From contig CAMYAK010000003.1 in assembly GCA_947253765.1 (NCBI GenBank), positions 69,782-133,781 on the forward strand: a stretch of DNA of 64,000 nt. The letters are read 5' to 3'. Both the position numbers and the translations under genes were made by a program. This stretch comes from an uncultured Tissierellia bacterium. Its GTDB lineage: Bacteria > Bacillota > Clostridia > Tissierellales > Peptoniphilaceae. The notes below the pieces were generated by a model. That model saw only the letters and a program-made list of their open reading frames with translations, was not told the origin of the DNA and did not search any database. Below are positions 9,104 to 17,011 of this stretch, piece after piece (the first letter of the stretch is position 1; each line of letters begins with the position of its first letter).

Positions 9104-10243
9104 TTACTTAATGACGCTTCCGGCAATTACCATTTCCATAACCTCTGAGGTGCCCTCATAGATTTCGGTTATCTTGGCATCACGGAAGAAACGCTCAACT
9201 TCATAGTCGGTCATATATCCATAGCCGCCCATGAGCTGTATGCATTCAGTTGTAACGGACATGGCTGTTCTTGCTGCGAAAAGCTTGGCCATAGCAGCCT
9301 CAGTTGAGAACCTCTTCTGAGTGTCGTGAGCTATAGCGGCCTTGTATACTAAGTTACGGGCGGCTTCAATTTGTGTTGCCATATCTGCTACCTTGAACTG
9401 GGTGTTCTGGAATTTTGACAGAGGACGTCCGAACTGTTTACGTTCCTGGATATACTCTACGCAACGGCTCAGTGCGCCTTCGGCAATTCCTAAGGCCTGG
9501 GCTGAAATTCCTATACGGCCGCTGTCCAATGTCTGCATGGCAGCCTGGAATCCCTTATTTTCGCGTCCCAGCATGTTCTCTTTCGGTACTCTGCAGTCTG
9601 TGAAGATAAGCTCACGTGTTGATGATGCGTGTATTCCCAATTTCTTCTCTGCGGGTCCGAATTCAAATCCCGGTGTTCCCTTTTCAACAATAAATGCTGT
9701 CAAGCCTCTTTGTCCCAAGCTTATATCTGTCATTGCGATAACGCAGTAGATGTCGGCAGGTCCTGCATTGGTGATAAAGATTTTGCTGCCGTTGATTACA
9801 TATTCGTCTCCGTCAAGCATAGCTGTGGTCTTTACTCCACCTGCATCTGTTCCTGCTCCGGGTTCAGTCAAGGCAAAGGCGCCAAGCTTCTCTCCGCTTG
9901 CCAAGGGGCGTAAATATTTTTCTTTTTGTTCCGGTGTTCCGAATTGGTTAATCATACCTGCGCCAAGTGACGTGTGGGCTGAAACTACAACTGAGGTTGA
10001 TCCGCAGTGTTTTGCCAACTCCTCAACGCAAAGTGCATATGTAAGATAGTCACACCCTTGTCCGCCATATTCTTTTGCAAATGGGATTCCCATGAAGCCG
10101 TACTTTTGCATTTTTTTTACGGTTTCTACCGGGAATTCATGGCTTTCGTCAATTTCCTGTGCGATGGGCTTTACTTCATTTTCAGCAAAATCCTGAAAAA
10201 GCTGTCGAGCCATCCCATGTTTCTTATCTAAAACAAAATCCAT
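9104..10243 (-). CDS. bcd: Short-chain (butyryl-CoA) acyl-CoA dehydrogenase
   Basis: FAD enzyme of 379 residues that reduces crotonyl-CoA to butyryl-CoA. It shows AFALTEPGAGTDAGG and FITNAGPADIYCVIAM (FAD contacts), GRIGISAQALGIAEGAL, QLMGGYGYMTDYEVERFFRDAKI, and the catalytic Glu in ITEIYEGTSEVM. Its position between hbd and the etf genes in a butyrate operon supports the butyryl-CoA role over general fatty acid oxidation. The substrate assignment rests on context, since acyl-CoA dehydrogenases are alike in sequence. Confidence 0.95.
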   Translation of the reverse strand: MDFVLDKKHGMARQLFQDFAENEVKPIAQEIDESHEFPVETVKKMQKYGFMGIPFAKEYGGQGCDYLTYALCVEELAKHCGSTSVVVSAHTSLGAGMINQFGTPEQKEKYLRPLASGEKLGAFALTEPGAGTDAGGVKTTAMLDGDEYVINGSKIFITNAGPADIYCVIAMTDISLGQRGLTAFIVEKGTPGFEFGPAEKKLGIHASSTRELIFTDCRVPKENMLGRENKGFQAAMQTLDSGRIGISAQALGIAEGALSRCVEYIQERKQFGRPLSKFQNTQFKVADMATQIEAARNLVYKAAIAHDTQKRFSTEAAMAKLFAARTAMSVTTECIQLMGGYGYMTDYEVERFFRDAKITEIYEGTSEVMEMVIAGSVIK

Positions 10244-10353
10244 AAGCTACTCCTATTTTTAATCATCCTGATCATAAAGATACTTGATTTACTGCTGTGA
10301 GATCATATTTGAAACGGGGGCCCGGTTAAAGGCCCCCATGACCTCAAAATATT

Positions 10354-11190
10354 TTATTTGCTGTAGTCGTAGAAGCCGAGTCCGGTCTTTCTTCCCAATC
10401 TTCCGCCACGAACCATTTTTTTCAGGAGAGGGGCCGGACGATACTTGGGATCGCCGAATTCGCTATAAAGAACTTCCATGATAGCCAAAACAACATCCAA
10501 GCCGATCAGGTCTCCAAGCTCCAAGGGTCCCATTGGGTGGTTGCAGCCGAGCTTCATAGCTGTATCAATGTCCTCGGCATTTGCCAGGCCGTCTGCAAAG
10601 ATGCAAATTCCTTCGTTGATATAAGGAATCAAGATTCTGTTAACAACAAATCCCGGTCCCTCTTTAACCAAAACCGGAGTCTTGCCGATTTCTTCTGAGA
10701 GCTTCATTATGGTGTCTATAGTCTCCTGTGGAGTATTGAGTCCCGGAATTACTTCAACAAGCTTCATAACCGGAGCCGGGTTGAAGAAGTGCATTCCGAT
10801 AAGGGGTCTGCTAAGTCCCTGACCGATCTCGGTTACTGACAGAGATGATGTGTTGCTTGCAAAGATGGTTTCTTTTTTGCAAGTTTCATCAAGCTTCTTG
10901 AATGTTTCTTTTTTGATTGCCATATTTTCTATGGCGGCCTCAATGATCAGGTCGCAATCTGTCAAGCTGTCATTAAGGCATGGAGTGATGCGGTTGAGTA
11001 TGGCATCGGCATCAGCCTGGTCCATCTTTCCCTTTGCAACTCTCTTATCAAAGCCCTTTTTAATCTTGTTCTTTCCACCCTCAGAAAATTCCATTTTAAT
11101 ATCTGAGAGCATTACCTCGTGTCCTTTTTGTGCAAAAGCCTGGCAAATTCCGCTTCCCATTGTGCCGGCACCGACTACACCTATTTTCAT
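10354..11190 (-). CDS. hbd: 3-hydroxybutyryl-CoA dehydrogenase
   Basis: 278-residue enzyme that reduces acetoacetyl-CoA to 3-hydroxybutyryl-CoA. The N-terminus [20 protein letters not shown] is the NAD(P) Rossmann fold; [13 protein letters not shown] and [16 protein letters not shown] hold the catalytic Ser/Asn and His; the C-terminal helical domain has [16 protein letters not shown]. Length is standard for the clostridial single-function form. It lies between crt and bcd; the 83-bp gap to crt and the 110-bp gap to bcd contain no strong terminator that I can see. Confidence 0.96.
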   Translation of the reverse strand: MKIGVVGAGTMGSGICQAFAQKGHEVMLSDIKMEFSEGGKNKIKKGFDKRVAKGKMDQADADAILNRITPCLNDSLTDCDLIIEAAIENMAIKKETFKKLDETCKKETIFASNTSSLSVTEIGQGLSRPLIGMHFFNPAPVMKLVEVIPGLNTPQETIDTIMKLSEEIGKTPVLVKEGPGFVVNRILIPYINEGICIFADGLANAEDIDTAMKLGCNHPMGPLELGDLIGLDVVLAIMEVLYSEFGDPKYRPAPLLKKMVRGGRLGRKTGLGFYDYSK

Positions 11191-11273
11191 GGATACTCCT
11201 TTCTCAAATCAGGGCCTATGTTCATCCATAGGCCCTTGATAAAAGCAATTTAGATATGCTACTTCTATTAAGA

Positions 11274-12053
11274 CTAGCGATTCTTAAAGTTTTTGTCTTT
11301 TCTCTTCTCAAGAAAAGCTGTCATTCCTTCTTTTTGGTCCTCAGTTTCAAAACATGCTGAGAAATATCTCGCCTCAATCTCCGCACCTTCCGCCATAGGC
11401 TTGTCAAAGCCCTCATTGACAGCAGCTTTTGTATATGCAACTGCGATTGGAGCATTGGCAGCTATTCTCTTAGCCGTCTTCATGGCCACATCCATCAGCT
11501 CTTCCCGGGGCACAACCTTGCTTACCAGGCCGATTGCAAGAGCTTCATCCGCCTTGATGTTTGTAGCTGCTAATAGGATTTCCTTAGCCTTGGACTGGGA
11601 GCCTATAACCTTTGCCAAACGCTGACTTCCGCCAAATCCCGGGGTGATACCCAAGCTGACTTCAGGTTGTCCGAAAACTGCATTTTCTGAACAATAACGT
11701 ATGTCACAGGACATGGCAAGCTCGTTGCCGCCACCGAGTGCAAATCCGTTAATTGCCGCAATAACAGGTCTCGGGAAGGTTTCTATTTTGCGGAAAACCC
11801 TGTTTCCCAATTCACAGAAATACCTGCCCCCTCTTCCGTTAAGGTCTTTCATTTCTGCAATATCCGCACCGGCTATAAATGACTTATCGCCGCTTCCGGT
11901 TATGATAACAGCTCTGACCTCATCTAAATCAATAGAATCAAAGCACTCTTCTATTTCACCTAAAACCGTTGAATTCAGGGCATTCAATGCCTTGGGTCTA
12001 TCAATGGTGACAATAGCTATGGAGTCTTCGACTTTATATTTTATATTTTCCAT
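11274..12053 (-). CDS. crt: 3-hydroxybutyryl-CoA dehydratase (crotonase)
   Basis: Enoyl-CoA hydratase of 259 residues that dehydrates 3-hydroxybutyryl-CoA to crotonyl-CoA. It has the oxyanion-hole segment SFIAGADIAEM and FALGGGNELAMSCDIR with the catalytic Glu, then GQPEVSLGITPGFGGSQRL with the second Glu. It lies 23 bp after thl in the same operon. Pathway assignment comes from the complete set of neighbours. Confidence 0.96.
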   Translation of the reverse strand: MENIKYKVEDSIAIVTIDRPKALNALNSTVLGEIEECFDSIDLDEVRAVIITGSGDKSFIAGADIAEMKDLNGRGGRYFCELGNRVFRKIETFPRPVIAAINGFALGGGNELAMSCDIRYCSENAVFGQPEVSLGITPGFGGSQRLAKVIGSQSKAKEILLAATNIKADEALAIGLVSKVVPREELMDVAMKTAKRIAANAPIAVAYTKAAVNEGFDKPMAEGAEIEARYFSACFETEDQKEGMTAFLEKRKDKNFKNR

Positions 12054-12076
12054 AAATCACCTAACTTTAATTTCAC

Positions 12077-13267
12077 TTAGGCCTTCTCGACCAGCGTAGC
12101 GCAGCCCATTCCGCCGCCTATGCAGAGTGTTGCCAAGCCTTTCTTGGCATCTTCACGCTTAAGCATTTCATGGATCAGGGTAACAAGGATTCTGCAGCCT
12201 GATGCTCCGACCGGATGGCCCAGTGCAATTGCGCCACCGTTTACGTTTACCTTGTTAACATCAAGTCCCAAGTCCTTAACTACTGCTACCGACTGTGTTG
12301 CAAAGGCTTCGTTTGCTTCGATAAGATCCAGGTCCTCAACCTTGAAGTCCAGCATTCCCATGAGTTTTCTGGTTGCTGCAACCGGGCCGATTCCCATGAT
12401 CTCAGGTCTTACACCTGCCAAGGTGCCGCCCTGCCATACTACCTGACCTTTAACGCCAAGTTCTTTAGCCTTCTTTTCACTGATAAGGACTACGCAAGCA
12501 GCGCCGTCGTTAATTCCTGAAGAGTTTGCCGCTGTTACGATTCCGTCTTTGATAAATGCCGGCCTTAATTTTGCCAAAGCTTCTGCTGTCTGTCCGTAAC
12601 GGACACCTTCGTCCTGGTCAAATACTTCAACCTGGCCTTTTTTCTTCGGAACTTCCACAGGAACAATCTCGTCCTTGAAACGCCCGCTCTTCTGAGCCTC
12701 TTCAGCTCTGTTCTGGCTCTGAGCAGCGAATTCATCCAATTCTTCACGAGTAAGATTATATTCTTTTGCAACGTTTTCAGCTGTAACACCCATGTGATAG
12801 TCGCCAAATACATCCCAAAGAGCATCATTGACCATGCAGTCAACTAATTCTCCATTGTTCATGCGGTATCCGTAACGGGCCTTTTTCAAAGCATAGGGAG
12901 CCAATGACATGTTTTCGGTTCCGCCGGCAACAACTACGTCAGCTTCCCCGCGTTCAATCAAGCGAGCTCCGGTATTTACGGCCTCAAGTCCTGATCCGCA
13001 AACTACATTCAATGTAAGGGCCGGTGTTGTGTAAGGAATGCCCGCATTCATAGATGCCTGACGAGCAACGTTCTGTCCCTGACCTGCCTGGATTACGCAG
13101 CCCATGTAGACCATATCAACTTCTTCTGCCGGTACTCCGCTCCTCTTAAGAGCTTCACGAATAACGATTTCACCCAGTTTTGCAGCCGGTACTGTGCTTA
13201 AAGCGCCGCCCATTTTTCCAACAGCTGTCCTGGTTGCTCCGGCTATAAGTACCTTGTTTTCTACCAT
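12077..13267 (-). CDS. thl: Acetyl-CoA C-acetyltransferase (thiolase)
   Basis: Condenses two acetyl-CoA into acetoacetyl-CoA, the first step of the butyrate route. The 396-residue protein has the nucleophilic Cys in [12 protein letters not shown] (~88), [17 protein letters not shown] with the catalytic His, and the second Cys in LCIGGGMG. It is the first gene of the operon, with an AGGAGG site 5 bp before ATG and a leader of about 140 nt holding a candidate Rex operator. A biosynthetic role is inferred from the operon. Confidence 0.97.
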   Translation of the reverse strand: MVENKVLIAGATRTAVGKMGGALSTVPAAKLGEIVIREALKRSGVPAEEVDMVYMGCVIQAGQGQNVARQASMNAGIPYTTPALTLNVVCGSGLEAVNTGARLIERGEADVVVAGGTENMSLAPYALKKARYGYRMNNGELVDCMVNDALWDVFGDYHMGVTAENVAKEYNLTREELDEFAAQSQNRAEEAQKSGRFKDEIVPVEVPKKKGQVEVFDQDEGVRYGQTAEALAKLRPAFIKDGIVTAANSSGINDGAACVVLISEKKAKELGVKGQVVWQGGTLAGVRPEIMGIGPVAATRKLMGMLDFKVEDLDLIEANEAFATQSVAVVKDLGLDVNKVNVNGGAIALGHPVGASGCRILVTLIHEMLKREDAKKGLATLCIGGGMGCATLVEKA

Positions 13268-13440
13268 TTGATCCTCCTGTTTCGATACATTACTATCCGC
13301 CCGTTAAACCGCTTCAAGAAATACGATGAAGCGAATAACTTCAAATTGCACTGGTTAATCAGTGTTTTTTCCGTCCCGATTGATTGTTAAATAATTAGCA
13401 ATTACATATCTAATTATACCTTTTATGCTTTTTCTGTCAA
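13268..13440 (-). promoter_or_regulatory. Butyryl-CoA operon promoter and leader with Rex-type operator
   Basis: On the minus strand TTGACA (13440-13435) and TATAAT (13418-13413), 16 bp apart, form a perfect consensus promoter. The first transcribed bases should be near 13406. At 13384-13401 lies TTGTTAA-ATAA-TTAGCAA, a palindrome matching the clostridial Rex consensus (TTGTTAA-N4-TTAACAA) at all but one half-site base. Bound at the start point, an NADH/NAD-sensing Rex repressor would block initiation when NADH is low. The remaining ~115 nt of leader hold only a small hairpin (CACTG/CAGTG) that points the other way. Confidence 0.75.
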
Positions 13441-13560
13441 TACGTTTGCCCACGAAAAAAAGCTCTAATGGGCTAATTTCTCATGTTTTGCATGGTCGGG
13501 CTATGTTGACTAAATATCGATCTGTTGTTGAGGTTTTTGATATAGTTTATTACAAGCAAT
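13441..13560. other. Intergenic stretch without a recognisable gene
   Basis: Between the operon promoter and the orphan copy of the prophage end module I see no ORF with a ribosome binding site and no second copy of the attachment core. A loose GCCCA/TGGGC inverted repeat is present at about 13447-13472. If an older attL existed left of the orphan module, it has decayed beyond recognition here. Confidence 0.4.
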
Positions 13561-13590
13561 AAAAAAGAGAGGGATTACTCCCCCTCTTTT
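13561..13590. terminator. Terminator overlapping the stop of the orphan 64-aa gene
   Basis: Minus strand: AGAGGG-N8-CCCTCT followed by CTTTTTTATT, starting inside the last codons of the upstream gene. The same element also reads as a terminator on the plus strand (CTCTTTTATTTT). A near-identical element sits at 13972-14004 after the paralogous gene. Confidence 0.75.
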
Positions 13591-13769
13591 ATTTTATCCT
13601 CTTTTTCTGCTATTAGTTCTTTTAGCTCTTTTAGATCCTCACTAGTAGCCCAATTGCGAATGAATGTTTTCGCCGTGCTTTTATAGTTTGTATATCTGGT
13701 TTTTTCAGGATTGTTTTTTCTCCACTTGTTTGTTGCCTGTTTTTGTGCCTTACTTGTTTTATTTTCCAT
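13575..13769 (-). CDS. Small basic phage-type protein, orphan copy outside attL
   Basis: 64 residues starting MENKTSKAQKQATNKWRKNN, highly charged, ending in an acidic helix (EDLKELKELIAEKE). Proteins of this type are frequent in Firmicutes prophages and mobile elements; function unknown. It is closely similar along its whole length to the protein at 13986-14180 but lies on the chromosomal side of attL, directly behind the 34-residue membrane ORF. The pair therefore looks like the remnant of an earlier related element. Confidence 0.7.
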   Translation of the reverse strand: MENKTSKAQKQATNKWRKNNPEKTRYTNYKSTAKTFIRNWATSEDLKELKELIAEKEDKIKEGE

Positions 13770-13773
13770 TTTG

Positions 13774-13878
13774 TTACCTCAAAAGCAGAAAAAGTAATAA
13801 TATGGCTATGGCCCATCCAATACCGGCAATAATCTTTTCTTTTTTTGTTGTTTTTTCAACGCTCCATTTAAACTTCAT
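13774..13878 (-). CDS. 34-residue single-helix membrane peptide, orphan copy
   Basis: A short ORF, MKFKWSVEKTTKKEKIIAGI followed by a hydrophobic helix (GWAIAILLLFLLL) and R-stop, preceded by GGAGGG. A charged N-terminal half and one membrane helix suggest an inner-membrane peptide. It ends 4 bp before the start of the 64-residue gene, so the two are probably translated from one message. A paralogue with the same arrangement lies at 14184-14288. The conserved reading frame between the copies supports real coding. Confidence 0.6.
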   Translation of the reverse strand: MKFKWSVEKTTKKEKIIAGIGWAIAILLLFLLLR

Positions 13879-13885
13879 AATCCCT

Positions 13886-13906
13886 CCATAAATGGAGAAT
13901 CGGGGA
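13886..13906. repeat. attL core (21-bp direct repeat with attR)
   Basis: Twenty-one bases beginning CCATAAATGG and ending CGGGGA are identical to 47538-47558, where they form the 3' end of tRNA-Val and its flank. This copy is the displaced tRNA 3' fragment, marking the left end of the prophage. Sequence to the left is chromosomal, to the right phage. Confidence 0.9.
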
Positions 13907-13945
13907 TTACAATATGTGGCTTAACCATGTACTTTATGCATTCGT

Positions 13946-13967
13946 TGATAACATTTTGATAACATTT
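13946..13967. repeat. Tandem arm-type repeats near attL
   Basis: Two abutting copies of TGATAACATTT lie about 40 bp inside attL. The same 11-mer occurs twice at 47392-47414 near attR. Paired arrays flanking the att core are what tyrosine integrases use as arm-binding sites; binding here is inference. Confidence 0.65.
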
Positions 13968-13971
13968 GCTT

Positions 13972-14004
13972 AAAAGAGAGGGATATTACTCCCCCTCTTT
14001 TATT
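13972..14004. terminator. Terminator after the 64-aa gene at the prophage left end
   Basis: Minus strand: AAAGAGGG, a short loop over the stop codon, CCCTCTCTTTT. It also reads as a terminator on the plus strand. It is the counterpart of the element at 13561-13590. Confidence 0.7.
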
Positions 14005-14180
14005 TTTTTACGTCTCTCATTTATAAGTGTTTCAAGCTCCGATAAATCCTCTTCAGTAGCCCTATTTCTAATAAAAGACCTAGCAGAAGATTTTGTCGAA
14101 TTATAACGTCTTCTCTCCGGATTTTTTTCATTCCACCTTTTACTGGCTTCTATTTGTGCTGCACTCGTCTTGTTTTCCAC
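13986..14180 (-). CDS. Small basic phage protein, MENKTS family
   Basis: 64 residues, MENKTSAAQIEASKRWNEKN at the start, rich in Arg/Lys then an acidic tail (EEDLSELETLINERRKK). It starts with GTG, 3 bp after the stop of the 34-residue membrane peptide gene. It is the leftmost gene of the integrated prophage. Function unknown; the orphan copy outside attL is its close paralogue. Confidence 0.75.
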   Translation of the reverse strand: MENKTSAAQIEASKRWNEKNPERRRYNSTKSSARSFIRNRATEEDLSELETLINERRKKIKEGE

Positions 14181-14183
14181 GGC

Positions 14184-14288
14184 TTACCTCGCAATCAGAA
14201 AAAGTATCAATATAGCTATAGCCCATCCTATAACCCCAATAACCTTTTCTTTTTTTGTTGTCTTTTCAATATTCCATTTTATTTTCAT
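14184..14288 (-). CDS. 34-residue single-helix membrane peptide
   Basis: MKIKWNIEKTTKKEKVIGVI, then a hydrophobic helix (GWAIAILILFLIA) and R-stop. The basic N-terminal half followed by a single membrane span resembles small phage membrane peptides. It matches the orphan copy at 13774-13878 in nearly every position, with changes that keep charge and hydrophobicity. It lies downstream of the holin and lysin genes on the same strand, beyond their terminator, so its transcription source is unclear. Confidence 0.6.
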   Translation of the reverse strand: MKIKWNIEKTTKKEKVIGVIGWAIAILILFLIAR

Positions 14289-14310
14289 GTCTTATCTGAT
14301 AGAATGGTTT

Positions 14311-14335
14311 GAGAAAGGGGTTAAACCCCTCTCTC
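14311..14335. other. Ten-base-pair hairpin over the stop codon of a 32-aa ORF
   Basis: GAGAAAGGGG, loop TTAAA, CCCCTCTCTC forms a near-perfect 10-bp stem covering the end of the small ORF at 14321-14419. There is no T-tract, so it may protect or block the 3' end rather than end transcription. Confidence 0.5.
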
Positions 14336-14419
14336 AAATTTGATGCTGAGCTTGAAGATTATAAGATTAATTTCAACGGTTACTTCTTTTAACTTCAAGC
14401 TCTTTTTTATTATCACCAT
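14321..14419 (-). CDS. Putative 32-residue peptide
   Basis: MVIIKKSLKLKEVTVEINLI is followed by IFKLSIKFERGV-stop. It has a strong AAAGGAGG site 9 bp before ATG and a stable hairpin over its stop codon. The peptide alternates basic and hydrophobic residues. No family is recognised. It could be a real small peptide or a leader; the ribosome binding site is the main evidence. Confidence 0.4.
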   Translation of the reverse strand: MVIIKKSLKLKEVTVEINLIIFKLSIKFERGV

Positions 14420-14541
14420 CTATCTTAACCTCCTTTCTATAATAATATTATAAACCACGGTTTATATATTGTCAAGCCTTTTTTAACAAAAATACCAAAA
14501 ACTCCCCCTATCACTTCCCTATTTTTGGGATTGTAAGCACC

Positions 14542-14570
14542 AAAAAAGGCCGCCCCATATAGAGACGGCC
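14542..14570 (-). terminator. Terminator of the prophage late operon
   Basis: Minus strand GGCCGTC paired with GGCGGCC around a short loop, then TTTTTT, 8 bp past the holin stop codon. It closes the long leftward structural and lysis operon. Confidence 0.85.
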
Positions 14571-14577
14571 CGTGTCA

Positions 14578-14817
14578 TTAATTAAAGTGATCCTCTTCCT
14601 CAATTGGTACTGTAATGTGTTCTTTCTGATGAGCAATTGATGATGACATAAAGATTGCCCCCAAGAATGTAGCCAAGGCCACCAATACAAAGGAAACATC
14701 ATCCGCCCATACTAGGCCGAAATGCGGCCCTATTGCATCAAAAAAGGTCGCTGTTGCCGGGAGTACTAATGTTATAACCCACTTCAAAATGTCATAAATC
14801 TTATCAGGTAATTTCAT
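14578..14817 (-). CDS. Phage holin
   Basis: 79 residues beginning KLPDKIYDILKWVITLVLPA, the start of the small Firmicutes phage holin family, with two hydrophobic helices (about 12-30 and 40-60) and a charged C-terminal tail (EEEDHFN). It would form membrane lesions that release the amidase at the end of infection. It is the last late gene, behind the coiled-coil protein and the amidase, and is followed by a terminator. Assignment rests on topology, N-terminal motif and position. Confidence 0.85.
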   Translation of the reverse strand: MKLPDKIYDILKWVITLVLPATATFFDAIGPHFGLVWADDVSFVLVALATFLGAIFMSSSIAHQKEHITVPIEEEDHFN

Positions 14818-14818
14818 C

Positions 14819-15283
14819 TTATTGTCCTTTCTTACTGTTATCAGTCTTCCAAATGTAAGTCTCGATCTCTTTTATGTTGTCCGTCGTCGTGTGATTGATC
14901 CCCTTTTGCTCAAGAGACCTCAACACCGCAAGTAAAGCCTTTAAGATCATACGCATTTCTAGATCCTGCTTCTTGATGTGTTCTCGGTCTTCTACTATGA
15001 GTTTTGAGTGCTCTTCAAGTGTTCTTTCGTGACACTTCAAGATCTCAAAGTCTTTGGCCAATTTTTCATCCTGCTTTTCTGTCCTCTCAAGAAATTCAGG
15101 GATCCCAAGGATGTCTGCCTTATGCTTTGCTATCTCTTCAAGATCTCTTGCCTTGATGTACTCTTCACCTATCGTGTTCCTTGCTTCTTTTAATTCTCGA
15201 TTTAGCTTGTTAAAACCTGCTAGTATTGCAATCGCTAGTGACACGAAACCGCCCACGATTGCCATAATTTGTCCGCTCGGCAT
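14819..15283 (-). CDS. Membrane-anchored coiled-coil protein of the lysis module
   Basis: 154 residues: one N-terminal membrane helix (AIVGGFVSLAIAILAGF) followed by a long, highly charged alpha-helical part (about 30-120). It lies between amidase and holin genes and ends 1 bp before the holin start. Position and layout suggest a holin accessory or spanin-like role, but Gram-positive phages seldom need spanins, so this is inference. No known domain is recognised. Confidence 0.6.
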   Translation of the reverse strand: MPSGQIMAIVGGFVSLAIAILAGFNKLNRELKEARNTIGEEYIKARDLEEIAKHKADILGIPEFLERTEKQDEKLAKDFEILKCHERTLEEHSKLIVEDREHIKKQDLEMRMILKALLAVLRSLEQKGINHTTTDNIKEIETYIWKTDNSKKGQ

Positions 15284-15313
15284 GCTGCCCCCTGTCTATC
15301 CCTTATGAGGCCT

Positions 15314-16171
15314 CTATTTTTTATCCCTGCAATATTCGGCTATTGATAGCAAGGTTCCGACCCTGTTTTCTCCAGAAAGCCATATATCCGACCAGTCTTT
15401 TTTGGATCCCCCTATCTGAATTACCTTGTAGCCCTCGCCTTTTTCAACAGGGCCCTTTGTCAGGACCGCCCCAGATCCCAAAACATTTAAAAGTGCCTGT
15501 GCATTTGCAAGATCTCCGTCTAACTCATAAGTGATCACGTATTTTTTGTTTTTCATGAAATTTGCCCTTTCCTTTTTCTTCTCGATAATTTTTTCAGTAG
15601 GTTTGTTTTCTGTCTTTGTTCCGACTATTCCATAAGCTATTGCACGTGCTATTTTTTCAAAGTATTTGTCAAAGAGGAAATTATCCTTTTCGCTTGTGAC
15701 AAAGCCGACTTCTACAAGGCTAGACATGCAATGGGTCTGCCGATTGACCGCATAGTCATACTTCATACTTCCACGGTAGCCGTATTTTAAGCCTCGGTTC
15801 TTAAAGCCGACCCCTACAAGGTTGTCATTTATCCTTTTAGCAACCTGGACAGCCCCTGCTTTAGGCTTGTCGGCGTAAGCATGATATAGCCATACTTCAA
15901 CACCGTTAGCTGATGGGGTAGCTGAATTTCTGTGAATTGAACAGAAATAATCCGCTTTCCACCGATTGGCATCGTTCGTTCTCTCGGTAAGTCCTACGTG
16001 AATATCCGCTCGCCTACTCATCATGACTTCGTGGCCTAAACTCTTTAGAATCTTTCCAACTAAAAAGGCAAGCCGTAATGTATCGTCTTTTTCGGCCCTG
16101 TTTTTTGGTCCATAAGCACCACCATCCCGACCGCCGTGACCCGGATCAAGAAATATTTTCAAAATTGCCAC
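15314..16171 (-). CDS. Endolysin: N-acetylmuramoyl-L-alanine amidase with SPOR domain
   Basis: 285 residues. Residues ~3-185 are an Amidase_3 zinc enzyme: IFLDPGHGGRDGG (first metal His), DTLRLAF, SIHRNS (second His), SSLVEVGFVTS with the catalytic Glu. A charged linker (EKIIEKKKERAN) leads to a C-terminal SPOR-like repeat (YVITYELDGDLANAQALL to YCRDKK) that would bind glycan strands. It cleaves the stem peptide from muramic acid to lyse the host. No signal peptide is visible, consistent with holin-dependent release. Confidence 0.93.
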   Translation of the reverse strand: MAILKIFLDPGHGGRDGGAYGPKNRAEKDDTLRLAFLVGKILKSLGHEVMMSRRADIHVGLTERTNDANRWKADYFCSIHRNSATPSANGVEVWLYHAYADKPKAGAVQVAKRINDNLVGVGFKNRGLKYGYRGSMKYDYAVNRQTHCMSSLVEVGFVTSEKDNFLFDKYFEKIARAIAYGIVGTKTENKPTEKIIEKKKERANFMKNKKYVITYELDGDLANAQALLNVLGSGAVLTKGPVEKGEGYKVIQIGGSKKDWSDIWLSGENRVGTLLSIAEYCRDKK

Positions 16172-16208
16172 TCCTTTCTAATTTTTCTTAAAAATGTTAA
16201 AAAGCACG

Positions 16209-16235
16209 AAAAAACGGCCTCTTCAGACCGTTTTT
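16209..16235. terminator. Terminator upstream of the lysis genes
   Basis: AAAAACGG-N-CT paired with AG-N-CCGTTTTT forms a symmetrical hairpin with T-runs on both strands. It lies between the baseplate gene at 16327 and the amidase gene. A TATAAT at about 16263-16268 (minus strand) has no good -35, so a lysis promoter is only possible. Confidence 0.7.
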
Positions 16236-16326
16236 AAGGCTTTTAATTTTCATCATTGGTATGATTATACCTTTAAGCCCTTAAAATCGCTTATTCAAGG
16301 GCTAATTAATCCTGACAGGATTTTAA

Positions 16327-16998
16327 TTACAAAGGCTTGTTGTCAAGTAGATCCCAAGTGGGGTATCCGACCTCTGGGCCGTTATTTGTGTCTACGCAAG
16401 CGTAATAGTCGACCCCCATATAGTTTTTGACGGTATTTTTGGGATATTTGTATCCAGGTACGGGCTTCGGGTCTTCCTGCTTAATCGCTCCACCTTTCCA
16501 GTAGTCTTTTGCCGCCTGACTTTCGGGTGAATTATCTTTGCTTGTCACGTGACCACGAATTGCCATGTAAAGCACATCGCCTATCCTGTAAGCGTCTCCA
16601 GCATCCACCGATAAGCCCTCCTGCCACTCGGCATATTGCCTGATCATCTCGGTGCTAAAGGCTTTATCAGGGTCCCCTGTTAAGAGGGCTGCAATCTTCT
16701 TTGTCGCTTCTTCCAGATCTAGCCTGACCCTCGCTGTTTCCTCTTTCGCTTTTTCTGCTTCGTCACGTGCAAAGAGGGCTTCTTTGTCTGCCGCTTCCTT
16801 AGCTTCCTTAACCTGATCTAATTCCCTCTGCTCAACTGTCCTTAGTGTGGACAATTTTACGGCTAAAGTGTTGAGATCTTCTTTCGGCACATCAGCATCA
16901 TCTACCTGCCTTAGTGCCGTGCTATCTTTCCACTTCAAGATAAAGCGGTTCGATGAGGGGTAATACTGAATGAAGTCTATATTTTTTAGAGTGTCCAT
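16327..16998 (-). CDS. Baseplate/tail protein with carbohydrate-binding-like modules
   Basis: 223 residues. The N-terminus (IDFIQYYPSSNRFILKWKDS) is followed by a coiled coil (about 50-100) and two CBM5/12-like modules: YAEWQEGLSVDAGDAYRIGD with YMAIRGH, and VKNYMGVDYYACVDTNN with YPTWDLL, each with spaced aromatics. Such modules bind surface sugars. Its place after the fibre gene and before lysin fits a receptor-binding or hydrolase-targeting tail part. Assignment is by motif and position. Confidence 0.6.
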   Translation of the reverse strand: MDTLKNIDFIQYYPSSNRFILKWKDSTALRQVDDADVPKEDLNTLAVKLSTLRTVEQRELDQVKEAKEAADKEALFARDEAEKAKEETARVRLDLEEATKKIAALLTGDPDKAFSTEMIRQYAEWQEGLSVDAGDAYRIGDVLYMAIRGHVTSKDNSPESQAAKDYWKGGAIKQEDPKPVPGYKYPKNTVKNYMGVDYYACVDTNNGPEVGYPTWDLLDNKPL

Positions 16999-17011
16999 TT
17001 TTAAGTCCTTT

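Noticed and set aside
14289..14577. Type I toxin-antitoxin locus from the 32-residue ORF and hairpin
   Set aside because: No antisense RNA promoter is evident and the peptide lacks a typical toxin membrane helix; left as a putative small ORF.
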